A stretch of 64,000 nucleotides of DNA from JAPOXR01 sp965221815 (GTDB taxonomy: Bacteria; Pseudomonadota; Alphaproteobacteria; Rhodobacterales; Rhodobacteraceae): NCBI GenBank assembly GCA_965221815.1, contig OZ244915.1, positions 2,666,001-2,730,000 on the forward strand. The letters are read 5' to 3'. The notes beneath the pieces were generated by a model. That model ran no database searches. It saw nothing but the letters and a program-made list of their open reading frames with translations, and was not told where the DNA came from. This document shows positions 44,102 through 53,022 of the stretch, piece by piece (position 1 is the first letter of the stretch; each line of letters begins with the position of its first letter). The translations under genes and the position numbers were made by a program.

Positions 44102-44337
44102 GCGATCCGCATCATTTGCTGGTCAGACGAATGGTTTCACTTGTCTGATCGCTTTTCACTCTTCTGGTTGCCGAGAGCCACGCGTTTATGCAACCAATGC
44201 GCATTTCCGAACCATCCATCGGCTGATAACCAGCACGCAAAGGAATAGACAGAATTCGCCTTGTGCCAATCAAGATGAATTGCAGATTCTCTCGCAGTTG
44301 TTAGAATCAACAAAAAATTGAGGCAGACTGTGGTGTT

Positions 44338-46335
44338 ATGGCCGTAAAGCAGACGGCAAAATCTGGCCGTTCCGGCGGGTCCAGAAAAGTCGCGCGTGGC
44401 AAGGGCAAACGCAGCCAAAGGAAGCTCCCCGGGCTGCGAATGTTTGGGCGGCGTACGATGGCATTGCTGTGGTCAGCCGGTTGGCGCACGGTCCTGATCT
44501 GTCTTGTCATTCTTGTCGCCTGGACTTCATTCTACTATTTTCGACTTCCGCCTTCGGAGACTCTTCTCGAGGCGCGATCAAGAGGGTCGGCAACCCTGCA
44601 TGACAAAAACGGGGTTGCCTTTGCCTGGCGCGGCTCACAGTTCGGCGGCGAGATTTCGAGCAGGGACGTCTCACCGTTCCTTAAGAATGCTGTCATTGCC
44701 GCCGAAGACAAGCGATATTACCGCCATTTTGGCGTCAGTCCACGCGGCATTATCAGTGCAATCCTTATCAATTTACGTGAGGGTAGAGGTCCTTTTCAAG
44801 GGCATGGCGGGTCAACCATCACGCAACAGGTTGCCAAACTGCTGTGTCTTGGTCGGCAGTATAACCCTGATTCTGGGATGAGTGAGGCCCAGTTTGAGCG
44901 CGACTGCCGTCGTACGACATTGTGGCGCAAGTTTCGAGAAATCCCGTTCTCCTTTGCTTTGGAAATCAAGTACGGAAAGGAAGAAATTCTCACGATCTAT
45001 CTCAACCGGGCTTATCTCGGTGCGGGTGCCACGGGTTTTGAAGCTGCCAGCCAACGTTATTTTGGCGTCTCGATTCGTGAGGTGAGTCCCGCTGAATCAG
45101 CAATGCTCGCCGGTTTGCTCGCAGCGCCCTCCATCTATGCCCCAACGCGCAACATGGCGAATGCTGTTGCACGGGCAAATCTCATTATCGGATTGATGGA
45201 GAATCAAGGATATCTCTCTGTTTCCGAAGCAGAGGAAGCGCGGGCCCGGCATGCCCGACTGTCGACGGGAACGGCGGCGAGGGCGGGAAGCTACTTTGCC
45301 GATTGGATCATGGAAACCGTTCCCGACTTTCTTGCGACCGATACCAAGGAAGACATGATCATGCGCACCACACTGGATCTGCAGATTCAAAAATCTGTTG
45401 ATGACGCGCTCGAGCATGTTTTTGCGACCAAGGTGAAGGCGGGATCACGCGCCGAAGCGGCAATTGTTGTGATGTCGGCTGATGGTGCTGTTCGGGCAAT
45501 GACAGGCGGGCGAAATCCCCGCGCGACGGGTCAGTTCAATCGGGCGACCCAGGCTTTGCGACAGACGGGTTCTGCATTCAAGCCATTCGTCTTCGCAACC
45601 GCGCTCGAATCGGGGATCAATCCTTCAGACACATTTCTCGATGCACCGGTTTCCTTTCAAGTTCCCGGATCCGGAACCTGGCGTCCAAAGAATTACAAGA
45701 ACGAATATGACGGTTTGATCACATTGACGGAGGCACTGGCCAAATCCAGTAATGTGATCGCCGCTGGTCTGTCGGAGACGGTTGGCCGGGAACGAGTCCG
45801 CCAAACAGCGAGGAGTTTTGGTATCGATAGCGCGTTGGCGAATGGGCCTGCTATTGCGCTCGGTGCTTCAGAGTCGACTCTTATTGAAATGACAGCCGCC
45901 TATGCCACCATCATGAATGGCGGCAATCGTGCGGTCCCTTTTGGACTCGTTGATCTTCGGCTCAAGGGCGACAGCAAGCCACTCTTCACCCGCCTGGCAC
46001 GATCAAGTGAGCGTGCTGTATCACGGCGCACGGCTTTGCTCCTGACAGGCATGTTGCGGCATGTTGTGGAAGACGGGACGGGTCAACGCGCTTCACTCGG
46101 CGCACGGCAGGCTGCCGGCAAGACCGGAACAACGCAGGGGGCGCGCGATGCATGGTTTATCGGATTTACCGCTGATTATGTGACCGGTGTCTGGATGGGA
46201 TATGATGACAATACACCGCTCACAGGTGTCACTGGCGGTGGTCTACCGGCAGAAATATGGAAAGAGGCGATGCTCCGCATTCATGATGGTATAGAATTCA
46301 GACCGCTGCCATCGGCAGCGACAATAAGGCAATAG
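44338..46335 (+). CDS. Class A penicillin-binding protein (PBP1A family)
   Basis: Bifunctional peptidoglycan synthase, 665 residues. A basic cytoplasmic tail of 45 residues and one membrane helix (about 50-68) precede a glycosyltransferase-51 domain, with AAEDKRYYRHFG (Glu123) and GHGGSTITQQVAK (156-168). The transpeptidase domain has the SxxK motif in GSAFKPFV (Ser412, Lys415), SSN at 470-472 and KTGTTQG at 595. All catalytic motifs are intact. It polymerises and crosslinks glycan strands in the periplasm. It stands alone between the importer operon and an MlaC-like gene on the opposite strand. The 236 bases upstream hold no gene. Confidence 0.93.
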   Translation: MAVKQTAKSGRSGGSRKVARGKGKRSQRKLPGLRMFGRRTMALLWSAGWRTVLICLVILVAWTSFYYFRLPPSETLLEARSRGSATLHDKNGVAFAWRGSQFGGEISSRDVSPFLKNAVIAAEDKRYYRHFGVSPRGIISAILINLREGRGPFQGHGGSTITQQVAKLLCLGRQYNPDSGMSEAQFERDCRRTTLWRKFREIPFSFALEIKYGKEEILTIYLNRAYLGAGATGFEAASQRYFGVSIREVSPAESAMLAGLLAAPSIYAPTRNMANAVARANLIIGLMENQGYLSVSEAEEARARHARLSTGTAARAGSYFADWIMETVPDFLATDTKEDMIMRTTLDLQIQKSVDDALEHVFATKVKAGSRAEAAIVVMSADGAVRAMTGGRNPRATGQFNRATQALRQTGSAFKPFVFATALESGINPSDTFLDAPVSFQVPGSGTWRPKNYKNEYDGLITLTEALAKSSNVIAAGLSETVGRERVRQTARSFGIDSALANGPAIALGASESTLIEMTAAYATIMNGGNRAVPFGLVDLRLKGDSKPLFTRLARSSERAVSRRTALLLTGMLRHVVEDGTGQRASLGARQAAGKTGTTQGARDAWFIGFTADYVTGVWMGYDDNTPLTGVTGGGLPAEIWKEAMLRIHDGIEFRPLPSAATIRQ

Positions 46336-46398
46336 ACTGGGCATACGGCATTTTGCCAGCCATCCAGCCGAATCAATCACTGGGGCCCACCATGACTG

Positions 46399-47097
46399 CT
46401 AGTTGCGCAATGGCAAATAGGCGATCAGTTTGTCAAGATCTCCGCCCCGCTGTTGCAGCAGGGAGCGGATCACCTTGCGCTCAAGACCGAGGACATTGGT
46501 ATCCCCCAGGGCAATATTGACAACCTGACTCCGCCCACGGCGACGAAGGACATACCATTCCACCTTGGTCACCGTGCTACCAATCGTGGTGTCGACATAA
46601 ACGACGAAATGGTTTTCCTTCAGAGTCTTGGAACCGGTAACGACAAACTCAGCACCGACAAAGTCAGGAAATCGTCGCGAATATTTCTTGGCAAGATAAG
46701 CGACAAAGGCATCCTGAAACTGCGCACGCTGCTCCTTGCTTGCCTGTCTCCAGGCAACACCCAACACTGACTGAGAAATCGCGGCCATGTCGAGCGATCT
46801 GGTAAGAATTCGCTGAAACCCGTCACGTAATTGGCCGTCATCCGAATGAGTTTCATAATCATTGAGCAGACTGGCAATACTGTCATTGATTCGCTCGACG
46901 GCGCTCACGGCTGACTTTTCTGAAGCCTGGCTGCCAACGCAAAAGAAAAGCACGGCGACGACCGCCAACGCTCCGGCGAAGATCACCCGAACCACGCGAT
47001 GGGAAGAACATGCCGGCCCTGTCGCTGTCATGGTGCCATGCATAATCAGAAAGTACCCAACCTGTTGCTCCATTCCGGCATCAGCGATTCCTCTCAT
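46399..47097 (-). CDS. MlaC/Ttg2D-family phospholipid-binding protein
   Basis: An exported carrier of the MlaC family, which shuttles phospholipids between the outer membrane and the MlaFEDB complex. Landmarks are FQRILTRSLDMAAISQSVLG, WRQASKEQRAQFQDAFVAYL, and YSRRFPDFVGAEFVV. The hydrophobic VIFAGALAVVAVLFFCVGSQ acts as signal sequence, ending before ASEKS. The annotated ATG 47097 gives an unusually long hydrophilic lead; ATG 47043 or 47031 is also possible. No mlaFED genes are adjacent. The IS at 47.2 kb lies just upstream and may affect its promoter. Confidence 0.8.
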   Translation of the reverse strand: MRGIADAGMEQQVGYFLIMHGTMTATGPACSSHRVVRVIFAGALAVVAVLFFCVGSQASEKSAVSAVERINDSIASLLNDYETHSDDGQLRDGFQRILTRSLDMAAISQSVLGVAWRQASKEQRAQFQDAFVAYLAKKYSRRFPDFVGAEFVVTGSKTLKENHFVVYVDTTIGSTVTKVEWYVLRRRGRSQVVNIALGDTNVLGLERKVIRSLLQQRGGDLDKLIAYLPLRN

Positions 47098-47331
47098 TGT
47101 TCATAGAGTGAAGTTCATAAACTCGACAGGTTTTGGCGTCAAGATTTCCGCTCTTTTGCCACTCGGGAGAAGCGGTGTCCTGCCCTTCTCAAATAGAATT
47201 TGAAGGAGAAACACGCATTGCAATGGTTAAGGCCCGTTGACAATTGCCTTGCGTCTTGAGTTCTTGTCGTGTATTTGTGTCGGCATTGCACGCCGAAAAA
47301 GGCGGCACGAGCAGACGAGGCAGGTGACAAG

Positions 47332-47709
47332 ATGAATGCAGATCGCACAGTTTTGACGGATGAGATGTGGGCGCGGGTGGCACCGCTGTGTCCGGGCAAG
47401 GTGACTGACCCGGGGTGCACAGCTGTCGACAATCGTCTTTTTCTGGAAGGGGTTCTCTGGCGGTTCCGGACAGGAACCCCCTGGCGTGATCTCCCGCCGC
47501 ATTTTGGGCGGTGGAACAGTGTCTTCAAACGGTTCCGGCGTTGGACCCAAGCGAATCTTTTTGAACGTATTTTCAATGAGTTATCCGGTGATCTGGATCT
47601 GTCAATGGTGTCTGTGGATGGCACGATCATGCCAGCGCACCAGAAGGCCTCCGGGGCCAAAAAGGGGGATCAGAATCGGAAGGAATCGGCCGCTCGAAGG
47701 GCGGTCTGA
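47332..47709 (+). CDS. IS5-family transposase, first frame (orfA)
   Basis: A 125-residue product encoding the N-terminal DNA-binding part (FLEGVLWRFRTGTPWRDLPP) and the first catalytic Asp in MVSVDGTIMPAHQ. In its last third a tract A5G5 at 47659-47668 offers a -1 slip from the AAA AAG codons into the frame of orfB. Without slipping it ends at a TGA at 47707. Confidence 0.85.
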   Translation: MNADRTVLTDEMWARVAPLCPGKVTDPGCTAVDNRLFLEGVLWRFRTGTPWRDLPPHFGRWNSVFKRFRRWTQANLFERIFNELSGDLDLSMVSVDGTIMPAHQKASGAKKGDQNRKESAARRAV

Positions 47710-48092
47710 CGAGCAAGGTCGTGGCCCTCACCGATGCTGTCGGACATCTGATCCGGTTTGTGGTTCTGCCGGGTCAGACCCACGATCTCAAGGCTGTCCC
47801 TGAACTCCTGGACGATCTCACCTGTGAGATGTTGATTGGCGACAAGGCCTTTGACGCGGATTGGGTGCTGGACACAGTGGCGGAACGCGGAGCCACGGCG
47901 GTGATCCCGCCGCGGTCGAACCGAAGTCCGCCACGCGACTTTGACCGCGACGCCTACAAGGAACGGCACCGGATCGAGAATTTCTTTGCGAAAATCAAGG
48001 AGTTCCGGGGGCTCGCCACGCGATACGACAAGACCCGCGCAAGCTTCGCAGCCGGGATTTATCTGATGGCGGGCGTGGTGGCCGCACGATAA
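47658..48092 (+). CDS. IS5-family transposase, second frame (orfB)
   Basis: Read by -1 frameshift from orfA. It starts GIGRSKGGLTSKVVALTDAV, continues with GDKAFDADWVLD (second Asp) and ends with HRIENFFAKIKEFRGLATRY (catalytic Glu, with the conserved Y-(2)-R-(3)-E-type layout). A start at 47721 is possible but would lack the first Asp, so the fused protein is the functional one. Confidence 0.8.
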   Translation, partial: QKGGSESEGIGRSKGGLTSKVVALTDAVGHLIRFVVLPGQTHDLKAVPELLDDLTCEMLIGDKAFDADWVLDTVAERGATAVIPPRSNRSPPRDFDRDAYKERHRIENFFAKIKEFRGLATRYDKTRASFAAGIYLMAGVVAAR

Positions 48093-48267
48093 TTGTCAAC
48101 GGGCCTTAGCTCATTGAACCAATGCGCAGAAGAGGCACATCAACTGACTGACGATTGCACGCACCTTGTTTCACATCTGCCTCACATCCGCAGATCTTGA
48201 CATTTTGGTGGATAGGACGACCGATGATGTTGCATAATGGAACGGGTCAGTCGGGAATGAAAGCATA

Positions 48268-48735
48268 ATGGGCTACGATATTGATAAACGCCTGGGTGAA
48301 ATCAGACTGGAGCTTCCAGAACCTGTCAATCCGATCGCGAATTACCAGCAAACCAAAATTGTCCGTGACTTCGTCTATATTTCGGGTCAACTTCCCTTCG
48401 ATCATCAAGGCAATCTCATCACAGGACCCGTTGGGCAGATCACCAGTCTTGAACAGGCAAAGGCGGCGGCCCGCCTCTGTGCTGTCAATGCGCTTGCCCA
48501 ACTGCGCGCCGCAATCAACGGTGACTGGGAGCGTGTTGAGTCTGCGGTGAAACTCACTGGATACGTCTCGTCGACAGCCAATTTTGACCAGCATTCAGCA
48601 GTCATAGACGGCGCTTCTGAACTTCTTGTTCAAGTGATGGGCAGGGCCGGGGACCATACCCGCGTTGCCGTCGGTGTGAGTTCGTTACCGAGAGATGCTG
48701 CGGTTGAGCTTGATGCGATTTTCTGTCTGCGCTGA
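48268..48735 (+). CDS. RidA family protein
   Basis: A 155-residue YjgF/YER057c/UK114 protein. RidA proteins form trimers and hydrolyse reactive enamines or imines. The fold markers FVYISGQLPFDHQGNLITGP and AVNALAQLRAAINGDWERV, with VKLTGYVSSTANFDQHSAV, place it in the longer Rid subfamily with DHTRVAVGVSSLPRDAAVEL at the end. In the archetype an Arg near this end binds the substrate carboxylate; here R in HTRVAVG is suitably placed. It lies 29 bases before the next gene. Confidence 0.88.
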   Translation: MGYDIDKRLGEIRLELPEPVNPIANYQQTKIVRDFVYISGQLPFDHQGNLITGPVGQITSLEQAKAAARLCAVNALAQLRAAINGDWERVESAVKLTGYVSSTANFDQHSAVIDGASELLVQVMGRAGDHTRVAVGVSSLPRDAAVELDAIFCLR

Positions 48736-48764
48736 GACATGATGACTGAATTGGCTGAACCCTG

Positions 48765-49943
48765 ATGAAGGTTGGTCAACCCGACGTCACTGTGGTGACC
48801 GGCATGTCGGCCATCCTGGATGATGAATGGGACATATGCGCCTGCCCGGAGGCATCATCCGGCCGTGCTCAAGATCCGTTCTCGACATATCGTTTTCTGA
48901 TTGCTCTTGAGGAGTCGGGCTCGGCCATAGACAAGACAGGTTGGCAACCTATGCATCTGGTGGCGCGGATGGACGGTCAGGTCATTGCTGTCATGCCCCT
49001 CTACGCGAAATCTCACAGCCATGGCGAATTCGTGTTCGATCATGGTTGGGCCGACGCGTTTGAACGGGCCGGCGGTGCCTATTATCCCAAACTGCAATCA
49101 TCTATTCCCTTTACACCCGTACAAGGTCGGCGATTGCTCACACGCAGGGGGTTTGAATTGGTTGGGGCGCAGGCTCTGACCGATTCAGCGAAAATCCTGG
49201 TGAGCAATTATAATCTTTCGTCCCTGCACATGACCTTTTGTGCGCATGAGGAGGTCCAGTCCGCCCCCTGCAGTGATTTTCTGCATCGCACGGGCGAACA
49301 ATATCATTGGTTCAACAATGGTTATGGCAGTTTCGACGACTTCCTGTCAGAACTGTCATCGCGCAAACGCAGAAACATCAAGAAAGAACGCCGCCGCGCC
49401 AGCGAATCGGATGGGCAGATTCTGTTGCTGACGGGCGATGATATCAAGCGTCACCACTGGGATTCCTTCTGGTGTTTCTATCAGGATACCGGCCAACGAA
49501 AATGGGGTATTCCGTATCTCACACGCGAATTCTTTGACATCATTCATGATATGATGAGAGACGATATTCTACTCATTCTCTACGCACGCGAGGGGAAACC
49601 GGTCGCCGGGGCTCTGAACTTTATCGGGCGAGACGCCCTGTTCGGACGTTACTGGGGGTGTCTTGAACATCATCCCTGCCTGCATTTTGAACTTTGCTAT
49701 TATCAGGCAATCGAGTTTGCCATTCGTAATCAATTGGCGCGGGTCGAGGCCGGTGCGCAAGGCCAGCACAAGATTGCACGGGGCTACCGCGCCACCGCGA
49801 CTCATTCATTGCACTGGATCGCCAATCCGGCATTCCGCCGCGCAGTCGATCACTTCCTGCGTGACGAGACATTACTTGTGCAACAGAATATCACGGCCCT
49901 GGAGGATGCAAGTCCGTTCAAGCATGAAGGAAGAAAGCGATGA
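48765..49943 (+). CDS. GNAT/FemAB-like acyltransferase (COG3146)
   Basis: A 392-residue protein of the COG3146 (FemAB-like, DUF482) family. Conserved blocks are HLVARMDGQVIAVMPLYAKS, FVFDHGWADAFERAGGAYYP, SSRKRRNIKKERRRA, and ARVEAGAQGQHKIARGYRAT near the C-terminus, the most typical family signature. It presumably transfers an acyl or aminoacyl group; the substrate is unknown. The last bases overlap the next gene (ATGA). It is cotranscribed with ridA-like and pterin dehydratase genes. Confidence 0.82.
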   Translation: MKVGQPDVTVVTGMSAILDDEWDICACPEASSGRAQDPFSTYRFLIALEESGSAIDKTGWQPMHLVARMDGQVIAVMPLYAKSHSHGEFVFDHGWADAFERAGGAYYPKLQSSIPFTPVQGRRLLTRRGFELVGAQALTDSAKILVSNYNLSSLHMTFCAHEEVQSAPCSDFLHRTGEQYHWFNNGYGSFDDFLSELSSRKRRNIKKERRRASESDGQILLLTGDDIKRHHWDSFWCFYQDTGQRKWGIPYLTREFFDIIHDMMRDDILLILYAREGKPVAGALNFIGRDALFGRYWGCLEHHPCLHFELCYYQAIEFAIRNQLARVEAGAQGQHKIARGYRATATHSLHWIANPAFRRAVDHFLRDETLLVQQNITALEDASPFKHEGRKR

Positions 49944-50230
49944 AACAGGCCCCATCGGAAGACCAGCTGGCCGCCGAAAGAAACTCTTTGGACAAGCGCG
50001 GCTGGAGAGTGGACCCGGCGGGGACAGTCATCAGCAAAAGCTACACATTCAAGAATTTTTCAGCCGCATTTGGATGGATGACGCGCGCTGCCCTACTGGC
50101 CGAGACGCTCAATCATCATCCGGACTGGTCCAACAGTTACAACCAAGTCCATGTGAGTCTCACCACGCACTCTGCCGGCGGGCTCACCGATCTCGACTTT
50201 TCTCTTGCACGGCAGTTGGACCAACTCTGA
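49940..50230 (+). CDS. Pterin-4a-carbinolamine dehydratase
   Basis: A 96-residue dehydratase of the PCD/DCoH family. The active-site signature AETLNHHPDWSNSYNQVHVS contains the paired His that bind the pterin, and TFKNFSAAFGWMTRAALLAE precedes it. It regenerates quinonoid dihydropterin after aromatic amino acid hydroxylation, though many bacterial members lack such a hydroxylase nearby, as here. It is translationally coupled to the upstream gene. Confidence 0.92.
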   Translation: MKQAPSEDQLAAERNSLDKRGWRVDPAGTVISKSYTFKNFSAAFGWMTRAALLAETLNHHPDWSNSYNQVHVSLTTHSAGGLTDLDFSLARQLDQL

Positions 50231-50249
50231 TCCTGCTCTGGTTCCGCCC

Positions 50250-50744
50250 TCAACCGGATAGCTGGGCGAGCAGTTCGCCCCCCGCAGTGATGGTGCATAT
50301 CCCTGGCGATTCTTCCTTGTTCAGAATCTTGACGACGCCGTCTTCGACGAGCATCGAATAGCGCAATGACCGATCATGGAGTCCTTTCTCCGCCAGCGAG
50401 AACACCATCCCAATCGCTTTGGTAAATTCCGCAGAAGGATCACCAAGAAGCATGATTCCGGCTCTGTCAGCGCCCGTTTGAGATGCCCAGGCATTGATTA
50501 CGAAGGGATCGTTGACTGACACACAAATGATTTCATCCATGCCCTGCGCCCGCATCGCATCAGCATTTTGAATGAATCCGGGAATATGTTGTTGCGAACA
50601 GGTTGGCGTAAAGGCACCAGGCACCGCAAACAACGCCACCTTTCGTCCCTCGAGTTGCGTGGACAATTGCACCGCTTCCGGCCCATCGGGGCCGAACCGG
50701 AATAATGTCGCTTCCGGGAGTCGATCACCAACTGAAATCGTCAT
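50250..50744 (-). CDS. Peroxiredoxin (Prx5/AhpE-like redoxin)
   Basis: A 164-residue peroxidase that reduces peroxides with thiols. The peroxidatic cysteine lies in AVPGAFTPTCSQQHIPGF (Cys49), the Prx5 signature. DEIICVSVNDPFVINAW and LLGDPSAEFTKAIGM follow. No second conserved cysteine is evident, so it may use glutathione or another external thiol. I chose ATG 50744, after GGAAG, over the longer frame from 50897. It converges on the pterin dehydratase gene and is divergent from the reductase-like gene at 50831. Confidence 0.92.
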   Translation of the reverse strand: MTISVGDRLPEATLFRFGPDGPEAVQLSTQLEGRKVALFAVPGAFTPTCSQQHIPGFIQNADAMRAQGMDEIICVSVNDPFVINAWASQTGADRAGIMLLGDPSAEFTKAIGMVFSLAEKGLHDRSLRYSMLVEDGVVKILNKEESPGICTITAGGELLAQLSG

Positions 50745-50830
50745 CTTGAATCTTCCATCTTCTGTCTCCGACAAACGCAGTCTATAGTCCCTATGAAATT
50801 TCATGAACAGTCCTATTCGCGGGAGCTGCA

Positions 50831-52045
50831 ATGAGACATATTGCCGTGATTGGTGGCGGTCAGGCGGGTCACTCTGCTGCGGCCAGGCTTCGCTCACTGG
50901 GTTATGAGGGCCGGATCACGTTGATCTGCGGGGAACAAGAACCGCCCTATCAACGGCCACCACTCAGCAAGAAGTTCCTGCTTGACCAGTTCGCACGCGC
51001 GCGGCTCTATCTGCGCGGAGAATCCTTTTATTCCGATAACGACATTGAACTGCGTCTCGGCACCTGGTGCCAACATATTGACATTGACAGCAAGCGTATC
51101 GATTGCGGTGACGATTCAATTCCTTTCGATAAATTGATTATCGCAACCGGATCCCATCCCAGAACTGTTGGCGCCCCAATGGGTGGAAATTTGGCGGGGA
51201 TCCATACCATTCGCAGTCTTGCCGATTCTGACCGGATCAAGTCTGAACTCGACAAGTGTGCCCGGGCCATCGTCATCGGCGGCGGCTATATCGGGCTTGA
51301 AGCGGCCGCGTCTCTCAAATCCAAGGGGCTTGATGTCACTGTCGTGGAAGCCGCCGAGAGAATTCTTCAGCGGGTTGCTGCACGTGAAACCTCCACACGA
51401 TTGCATGCACTTCATCGCCGGCATGGAGTCAAGATTCTGGAGAATGCCCCCCTCAAGCAGTTCGAGGGTGATGCCCAGGGCAGGGTCACGGCAGCCATCC
51501 TCGAAGACGGGCGAAGGATTGCGGCGGATCTTGCGATTGTTGGCATTGGTGTTCTGCCAACCACCGCCCTGGCGGAACGGACAGGTCTGGCACTTGAGAA
51601 TGGAATCCGCACGGACATCAATTGCCGGACCTCAGTGCCGTTTGTCTTTGCCGCGGGCGACTGTGCTTCATTTCCGTGGAAAACTGTCAGGATTCGTCTT
51701 GAAAGCGTGCAGAATGCGATTGAACAGGGTGAAGCTGCCGCTGCCAATGCGCTCGGTGCGAAACAGGCTTATGAACCTGTTCCGTGGTTCTGGTCTGATC
51801 AATACGACGTCAAGCTGCAAATTGCCGGTCTTGGTCACGGCCATGATCGGATAATATGCCGCGAGGGGCCGAGTTCGTCTGCTGTCAGTCATTGGTATTT
51901 TCGTGGGAATGAGTTTTTGGCCGTGGACGCAATCAATGATGCACGTTCTTATATGGTTGGAAAGAAACTCCTCGAAGCGGGCAAGTCACCGCATCACCAG
52001 ACAGTTGCAGATCCAGACAGTCATCTTGCCGCTCTCCTGAGATAG
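50831..52045 (+). CDS. FAD/NAD(P)-dependent ferredoxin reductase-like oxidoreductase
   Basis: A 404-residue flavoprotein. FAD binding by IAVIGGGQAGHSAAARLRSL at the start, the EPPYQRPPLSKKFLL block typical of rhodocoxin/putidaredoxin-type reductases, the ATGSHPRTV strand, NAD(P) binding by IVIGGGYIGLEAAASLKSKG, and a second FAD motif FVFAAGDCASFPW. The C-terminal dimer-like domain with PWFWSDQYDVKLQIAGLG is present. It transfers electrons from NAD(P)H to a small redox partner, which is not encoded next door. Confidence 0.9.
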   Translation: MRHIAVIGGGQAGHSAAARLRSLGYEGRITLICGEQEPPYQRPPLSKKFLLDQFARARLYLRGESFYSDNDIELRLGTWCQHIDIDSKRIDCGDDSIPFDKLIIATGSHPRTVGAPMGGNLAGIHTIRSLADSDRIKSELDKCARAIVIGGGYIGLEAAASLKSKGLDVTVVEAAERILQRVAARETSTRLHALHRRHGVKILENAPLKQFEGDAQGRVTAAILEDGRRIAADLAIVGIGVLPTTALAERTGLALENGIRTDINCRTSVPFVFAAGDCASFPWKTVRIRLESVQNAIEQGEAAAANALGAKQAYEPVPWFWSDQYDVKLQIAGLGHGHDRIICREGPSSSAVSHWYFRGNEFLAVDAINDARSYMVGKKLLEAGKSPHHQTVADPDSHLAALLR

Positions 52046-52069
52046 CGATCTGCCCGGGAGCGTTTGCGG

Positions 52070-52645
52070 ATGCGGATTATCGGTGGAGAATTCAGCGGTC
52101 GGTCACTGGCAACAGGTATCAATAGCCGCCAGTCGCGCGGTCTGCGCCCGACATCCACCCGTGCCCGGACCGTCATGTTTGACCTCCTGACCCACGGGGC
52201 GGGTGGCAATCATGTTGTCGGTGCGCGCGTGCTTGATCTCTTTTCCGGCACCGGTGCCCTGGGAATAGAAGCCTTGTCACGCGGTGCAACATATGCCGCA
52301 TTCGTTGACAGGCAGAGACTGGCGCGACGTGTGATCTGCCGCAATATTGCCCATGTCGGCATGGAATCACAGACAGCTGTTCTGCAATGCGATGCCAGTC
52401 GTCTCGGGAACAATGCAGATTCCGTGTTTTCGTTGCTGTTTCTTGATCCACCCTATCAGCAATCGGGCTTGGCCGAATTGTCAGTTTTATCGGCAGTTGC
52501 TGGTGATTGGATCAAACCTGGCAGCGTTGTGGTCGCTGAAACCCCATCGCCACTGCGGATGAAAGATTGTCTCAGTTTGATTGCAGAGCGGCGAGTCGGC
52601 CCAGCATGGATCGGCGTTTTTGTGGTCTCAGCCAGATCATGCTGA
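52070..52645 (+). CDS. rsmD: 16S rRNA (guanine-966 N2)-methyltransferase
   Basis: A 191-residue methyltransferase. It has MRIIGGEFSGRSLAT, the RPTSTRARTVMFDLL block, SAM-binding VLDLFSGTGALGIEALSRGA, and the catalytic LFLDPPYQ. ATG 52070 is chosen; TTG 52064 is a possible alternative. The C-terminus ends in a sequence duplicated 54 bases downstream, so the last residues may have been altered by a small rearrangement. Confidence 0.92.
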   Translation: MRIIGGEFSGRSLATGINSRQSRGLRPTSTRARTVMFDLLTHGAGGNHVVGARVLDLFSGTGALGIEALSRGATYAAFVDRQRLARRVICRNIAHVGMESQTAVLQCDASRLGNNADSVFSLLFLDPPYQQSGLAELSVLSAVAGDWIKPGSVVVAETPSPLRMKDCLSLIAERRVGPAWIGVFVVSARSC

Positions 52646-52677
52646 CGGACATCAAGAATGTGGATCGGCGTTTTTGT
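52607..52677 (+). repeat. 17-bp direct repeat at the rsmD end
   Basis: TGGATCGGCGTTTTTGT occurs at 52607-52623, inside rsmD, and exactly again at 52661-52677, 16 bases after its stop. The pair is 54 bases apart. It looks like a short duplication, perhaps left by an insertion event. Confidence 0.75.
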
Positions 52678-53022
52678 CACTGCAACCGGCTTGCATCAGG
52701 TGCCTGCACGATTTCAGAACAAGATTCCTGCGTGACGATCATCAGCACTCCATGAAGAACATCTGCCGGCAAAGCGGGGCTTCTCCTTCTCTGTCACATT
52801 GATCATGACAAACCTATGGAGGACTCTACCTGATCCGGCATCCATGTCTGGAGTCAAGTCATTTTTGGCGGATCGTTTTGTGCAGGCACAGCGCATCCAG
52901 GTGGCGGAATCGTCACGGGGTGATGAGTTGGCAATGTGTGCTGCTTTCCCATAAGTTTGGCAACCAAGACGGCAGAAGCCGCGGTGACAGGCAGCAGACA
53001 GGGCAGGCATTTCGTGTCAGGA
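52678..53022. other. Gap between rsmD and the IS66 remnant
   Basis: No complete gene. A plus frame near 52830-52950 reads MSGVKSFLADRFVQAQRIQV and ESSRGDELAMCAAFP, then stops; it could be a gene tail I cannot name. Confidence 0.35.

Larger units (their letters stand above)
47230..48106 (+). mobile_element. IS5-family (IS427-like) insertion sequence
   Basis: An 877-bp element. The ends AGGCCCGTTGACAATT (47230-47245) and AATTGTCAACGGGCCT (48091-48106) are exact inverted repeats. TA flanks both sides (47228-47229, 48107-48108), the expected target duplication. It contains two overlapping transposase frames joined by a likely -1 frameshift at AAAAAGGGGG. All DDE residues are visible, so it may be active. 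It inserted between the MlaC-like gene and the RidA-like gene. Confidence 0.88.
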
